The translations under genes and the position numbers were made by a program. A DNA stretch of 17,015 bases from Chloroflexota bacterium (lineage in GTDB: Bacteria > Chloroflexota > Dormibacteria > Dormibacterales > Dormibacteraceae), in NCBI GenBank assembly GCA_005888075.1, contig VBKD01000180.1:1-17015 (forward strand), written 5' to 3'. Below are positions 14,539 to 17,015 of this stretch, one piece after another. Each line of letters begins with the position of its first letter. The first letter of the stretch is position 1. The notes under the pieces are model-generated. The model worked only from the letters and a program-made list of their open reading frames with translations. It was not told the origin of the DNA and made no database searches.

Positions 14539-14542
14539 GCGC

Positions 14543-15574
14543 GTGGCAGTGATCGATCTCCGCTCGGATACGGTGGCCATGCCGTCGCCCGAGATGCGCC
14601 AGGCGATGGCGACGGCCGAGTTGGGCGATGACGTGTTCGGCGACGACCCGACGGTCAACCGGCTGCTCGAGGTCGCGGCCGGCAGGCTGGGCAAGGAAGC
14701 GGCGGTGTTCATCCCCAGCGGCACCATGGGAAACGTGCTCGGCGTTGCCGTCAACGCGGGCCGCGGCGAGGAGCTGATCGCGGACGCGCAATCGCACGTC
14801 TTCATATTCGAAACCGCCGGCGCGGCTGCGCTCGCCGGCGTCCAGATCCGGCCGGTGAGCACCGAATCAGGCGTCATGACACCGGAGCAGATCGCCGCCT
14901 CGGTGCGTCCACGAGACGACCCGCACCAACCCATCTCAGCCGCGATCACCTTCGAGGACACGCACAACCTTCACGGTGGAATCGTCTGGCCGCTGGAGGC
15001 CCTGCGTGCGGCGTCTGATGCGGCTCATGCCCACGGCATGCGGGTACACCTGGACGGAGCGCGCATCTTCAACGCCGCCATCGCGCAGGAGGTGGGCGTC
15101 GCCGAGATCGCCGCGTGCGCCGACACTGTCACCTTCTGCCTGTCCAAGGGCCTTGCCTGTCCGGCGGGCAGCATCTTCCTCGGGTCGCGTGAAGACGTCG
15201 AGCAGGCTCATCGATGGCGCAAGCGGTTGGGCGGCGCGATGCGGCAGACCGGCGTCCTCGCGGCGGCGGGCCTCATCGCGCTCGACAAGATGGTCGACCG
15301 GCTCGCCGAAGACCACGCCAACGCTCGCACGCTGGCCGAAGGCTTGGCGGAGCTGCCCGGCGTCAGGTGCGACCTCTCCCGCGTGCAGACCAATCTCGTC
15401 TTCTTCGAGCTCGAGAAGATGACGGCGCCCGCCTTCAACGACGAGTGCGCCAAGCGCGGAGTGCTCGGCGATTGGAGCGGTCCGGCGCGGATGCGCTTCG
15501 TCACGCATTACGGCATCAGCACGCAGGACGTGCAGGCCGCGCTGCAGGTTTGCGAGGACGTGCTCTCGGCGTGA
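14543..15574 (+). CDS. ltaE: Low-specificity L-threonine aldolase
   Basis: This PLP-dependent fold-type I enzyme splits L-threonine or allo-threonine into glycine and acetaldehyde. The 343-residue protein starts VIDLRSDTVAMPSPEMRQAM, then ELGDDVFGDDPTVNRLL, with FIPSGTMGNV binding the cofactor phosphate and His85 stacking on PLP. FEDTHNLHGG and HLDGARIFNAA (Asp171) follow. Lys202 in CLSKGLACPAGS forms the Schiff base. All active-site elements are there and the length is normal. The GTG at 14543 is used; a second GTG at 14549 just before IDLRSDTV is an equal alternative. The stop overlaps the start of the following membrane protein (GTGA). Together with the dehydratase at the window end it suggests threonine breakdown, but the two are convergent, not one operon. 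Confidence 0.92.
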   Translation: MAVIDLRSDTVAMPSPEMRQAMATAELGDDVFGDDPTVNRLLEVAAGRLGKEAAVFIPSGTMGNVLGVAVNAGRGEELIADAQSHVFIFETAGAAALAGVQIRPVSTESGVMTPEQIAASVRPRDDPHQPISAAITFEDTHNLHGGIVWPLEALRAASDAAHAHGMRVHLDGARIFNAAIAQEVGVAEIAACADTVTFCLSKGLACPAGSIFLGSREDVEQAHRWRKRLGGAMRQTGVLAAAGLIALDKMVDRLAEDHANARTLAEGLAELPGVRCDLSRVQTNLVFFELEKMTAPAFNDECAKRGVLGDWSGPARMRFVTHYGISTQDVQAALQVCEDVLSA

Positions 15575-16260
15575 GCACGCGTTTCTCGCCCGATGGCATG
15601 TATTACTGGGACGGCGCGACCTGGGTCACCACGATTTCGCCGGATGGACGATTTCGTTGGGACGGCTCGACGTGGATCCCCACAGGACAGGCGTATCCGC
15701 CTGCCGCGTACCAGCAGGCAGACCGGCCGCGAAGGGTGCCGACCTCATGGACGAAGCCGCTCCAATATTCGGTCGCGGGTTGGTATGCGGCGTCCGCGGT
15801 CTACGCCCTATCGCTTCCGTTCTGGATGGGCGGGCAGGTGACGGCGGTGATGAACCAGTCCATCCAACGTCAGGAGCAGGCGCAGCCGTATGCAACGCCT
15901 CTGCCTCCAGGATTCACCGAGTTCATGACGTCGTTCATGACTGCGGCCTTGTGGATCAGCGCCCTGGTCGGCCTGGCATTCTGCCTGCTGGCGATCGTGG
16001 CCGCCCTGAATCGCTGGACCTGGGCCTTTTATGTCGTGCTGGTGCTCCTTGGTTTTGGCACCCTCGGGCTGCTCGATGCGCTTTACGCCTTCGCCGGCCC
16101 GTCCCTGAATTCCTTCTCGGGATTCAACACGCCGGCCTGGTCCTACTGGGTTGGGTTTCTCCTCGCCATCCCGGACACGGCTCTATTCATCTGGATGATC
16201 GTGGCCATGGCGAGGTTCGGGCCGTGGGCGATGCGGAAAGAGACGCCTGCAATCAGCTGA
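15571..16260 (+). CDS. Four-helix membrane protein with two N-terminal SPDG/WDG repeats
   Basis: I do not recognise a named family for the whole 229-residue protein. The N-terminus has two 17-residue repeats, F5-T21 (FSPDGMYYWDGATWVTT) and I22-T38 (ISPDGRFRWDGSTWIPT). The pattern SPDGxxxWDGxxWxxT resembles the short Trp/Gly repeats of DUF2510-like domains in front of membrane segments of high-GC Gram-positive and Chloroflexota-like bacteria. A Pro-rich linker is followed by likely helices at 66-86, 123-146, 150-172 and 190-215. The repeats would lie in the cytoplasm if no signal peptide acts before TM1. The GTG at 15571 overlaps the aldolase stop (GTGA), so translation is coupled, though a functional link is not evident. 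The 3' end overlaps the convergent dehydratase by 8 bp. Confidence 0.75.
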   Translation: MSTRFSPDGMYYWDGATWVTTISPDGRFRWDGSTWIPTGQAYPPAAYQQADRPRRVPTSWTKPLQYSVAGWYAASAVYALSLPFWMGGQVTAVMNQSIQRQEQAQPYATPLPPGFTEFMTSFMTAALWISALVGLAFCLLAIVAALNRWTWAFYVVLVLLGFGTLGLLDALYAFAGPSLNSFSGFNTPAWSYWVGFLLAIPDTALFIWMIVAMARFGPWAMRKETPAIS

Positions 16261-17015
16261 GCAGATCGGCGAGGAGCGCGGTGTCGATGTTGCCGCCGCT
16301 GACGACCGCGACGGTTCGGGGTCCCGGGGACAGTTGATCCAGGCCGGCGTAGGCGAGCGCGCCGGCTCCTTCCGCCACGACCTTGGCCGCCGAGGCGAGC
16401 TCGGGAATGGCCGCCCTGAGTCGAGGCTCGGGGACCGTGAGCCAGCGATCGACGCATTCCTTTATGAGATCGAACATGCGAGCGTCAAACGGCGCCGTCG
16501 TGCCGTCGGCGATGGTCTGCGGCTTGATCGAGACCGGACCGCCGGATTCGAAGACACGGTTCCACAGGGGATAGCCATCGGACTGGACTCCAATGACCTC
16601 GATGCCCGGGCGCAACCCCTTGAGCGCCGAGGCCACGCCGCTCACCAAACCTCCACCGCCGACCGGCACGACGACGCGCTCGAGGTCCGGTACGTCTTCC
16701 AGCAGCTCGAGCCCGATGCCGCCGTGCCCGGCCATCAGCTCACGGTCGGCGAAACCATGGATGAACGTTTCAGGCTCGTCGCGCCACTTCTCGGTTGTCA
16801 TCCATTCGAGCAGCTCGTCGCGTGGCATCCCAATCACCTTTCCGCCGAGCCGCTTCACTCCCTCCGACTTCGTCGCGGGCGCCGTGTCGTACATGAACAC
16901 TCGGCACGAGACGCCTAACCGCTTGGCGACGTACGCGCACGCTTGCGCGGCGTTGCCGGCGCTGACCGTGATCAGCCCCCGTCGCAAGCGGTCGGGCGGC
17001 AGGGCAAGGGCGGCG
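16253..17015 (-). CDS. Threonine/serine dehydratase family enzyme, N-terminus outside the window
   Basis: This fold-type II PLP enzyme deaminates threonine (to 2-oxobutanoate) or serine (to pyruvate). The visible 253 residues run from the middle of the catalytic domain to the stop. VSAGNAAQACAYVAKRLGV carries the Ser-x-Gly-Asn substrate/cofactor loop, and VVPVGGGGLVSGVASALK is the PLP phosphate loop. VIGVQSDGYPLW and the C-terminal AKVVAEGAGALAYAGL and VVSGGNIDTALLADLLS are typical of the short catabolic type without a regulatory ACT domain. The family's PLP lysine (in an SFKxRGA-like motif) would lie beyond 17015. The frame is open to the edge, so the apparent start near 16987 is internal. 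The product could also act as a racemase or as a related ammonia-lyase. Confidence 0.85.
   Translation of the reverse strand, partial: AALALPPDRLRRGLITVSAGNAAQACAYVAKRLGVSCRVFMYDTAPATKSEGVKRLGGKVIGMPRDELLEWMTTEKWRDEPETFIHGFADRELMAGHGGIGLELLEDVPDLERVVVPVGGGGLVSGVASALKGLRPGIEVIGVQSDGYPLWNRVFESGGPVSIKPQTIADGTTAPFDARMFDLIKECVDRWLTVPEPRLRAAIPELASAAKVVAEGAGALAYAGLDQLSPGPRTVAVVSGGNIDTALLADLLS

Noticed and set aside
14522..14797. N-terminal extension of the amidohydrolase up to 14797
   Set aside because: It overlaps the start of the well-supported threonine aldolase gene on the other strand and adds no family-like sequence.
15214..15570. Upstream extension of the SPDG/WDG membrane protein frame to 15214
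   Set aside because: That part lies in another frame of the threonine aldolase and is Arg/Gln-rich; the GTG at 15571 fits the repeat start.

Overview
The window is GC-rich and tightly packed, with mostly housekeeping genes. Gaps are short, GTG and TTG starts are common, and several genes overlap. I see no rRNA, tRNA, CRISPR array, insertion sequence, phage gene or restriction/toxin system. A GuaB3-type IMP dehydrogenase, two tandem DUF881 proteins, a DUF4332 protein and a membrane protein with SPDG/WDG repeats suggest a monoderm-like, high-GC lineage such as Chloroflexota, Dormibacterota or Actinomycetota. This placement is inference from gene content, not a measured phylogeny.

Positions 1-4910 (minus strand) form a purine locus, in transcription order: guaB3 (IMP to XMP), guaA (XMP to GMP), purD, purE, then the start of a biotin-dependent carboxyltransferase subunit. 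A TATAAT box precedes guaB3. A 13-bp-stem hairpin lies just after guaA, next to a 19-bp direct repeat. purD is broken: about 25-30 codons are missing, the frame changes, and the junction lies at a 14-bp perfect palindrome.

Positions 4975-5977 (plus strand) hold a DUF4332 protein and a small dienelactone-hydrolase-family enzyme. Positions 6007-10330 (minus strand) look like one operon: glutamate dehydrogenase, an NAD-epimerase-like protein without the usual Tyr/Lys catalytic pair, a PlsC/MGAT-like acyltransferase, and a kinase of the aminoglycoside-phosphotransferase fold. Positions 10409-11816 (plus) carry two overlapping DUF881 membrane-anchored proteins.

Positions 11779-12975 hold a divergent pair: a PhaR-type polyhydroxyalkanoate regulator (minus) and a protein with a helical N-terminus and a long Arg/Lys/Ala/Thr tail (plus). 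The pair recalls PHA granule-associated, nucleoid-binding phasins, but no PHA synthase is present. Positions 12992-14521 (minus) encode a YtcJ-type amidohydrolase. It diverges across 21 bp from a threonine aldolase (14543-15574, plus), whose stop overlaps the start of a four-helix membrane protein with two N-terminal SPDG/WDG repeats. The window ends in a threonine/serine dehydratase (minus) whose N-terminus lies outside.

I find no obvious new multi-gene system. The best leads are the purD lesion, the start of guaB3 (no ATG, GTG or TTG available, CTG likely), the PhaR/basic-tail pair, the degenerate epimerase operon, and start codons sitting 6-7 nt behind -10-like boxes, which suggests leaderless transcripts. 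No stretch longer than 300 bases lacks a gene.
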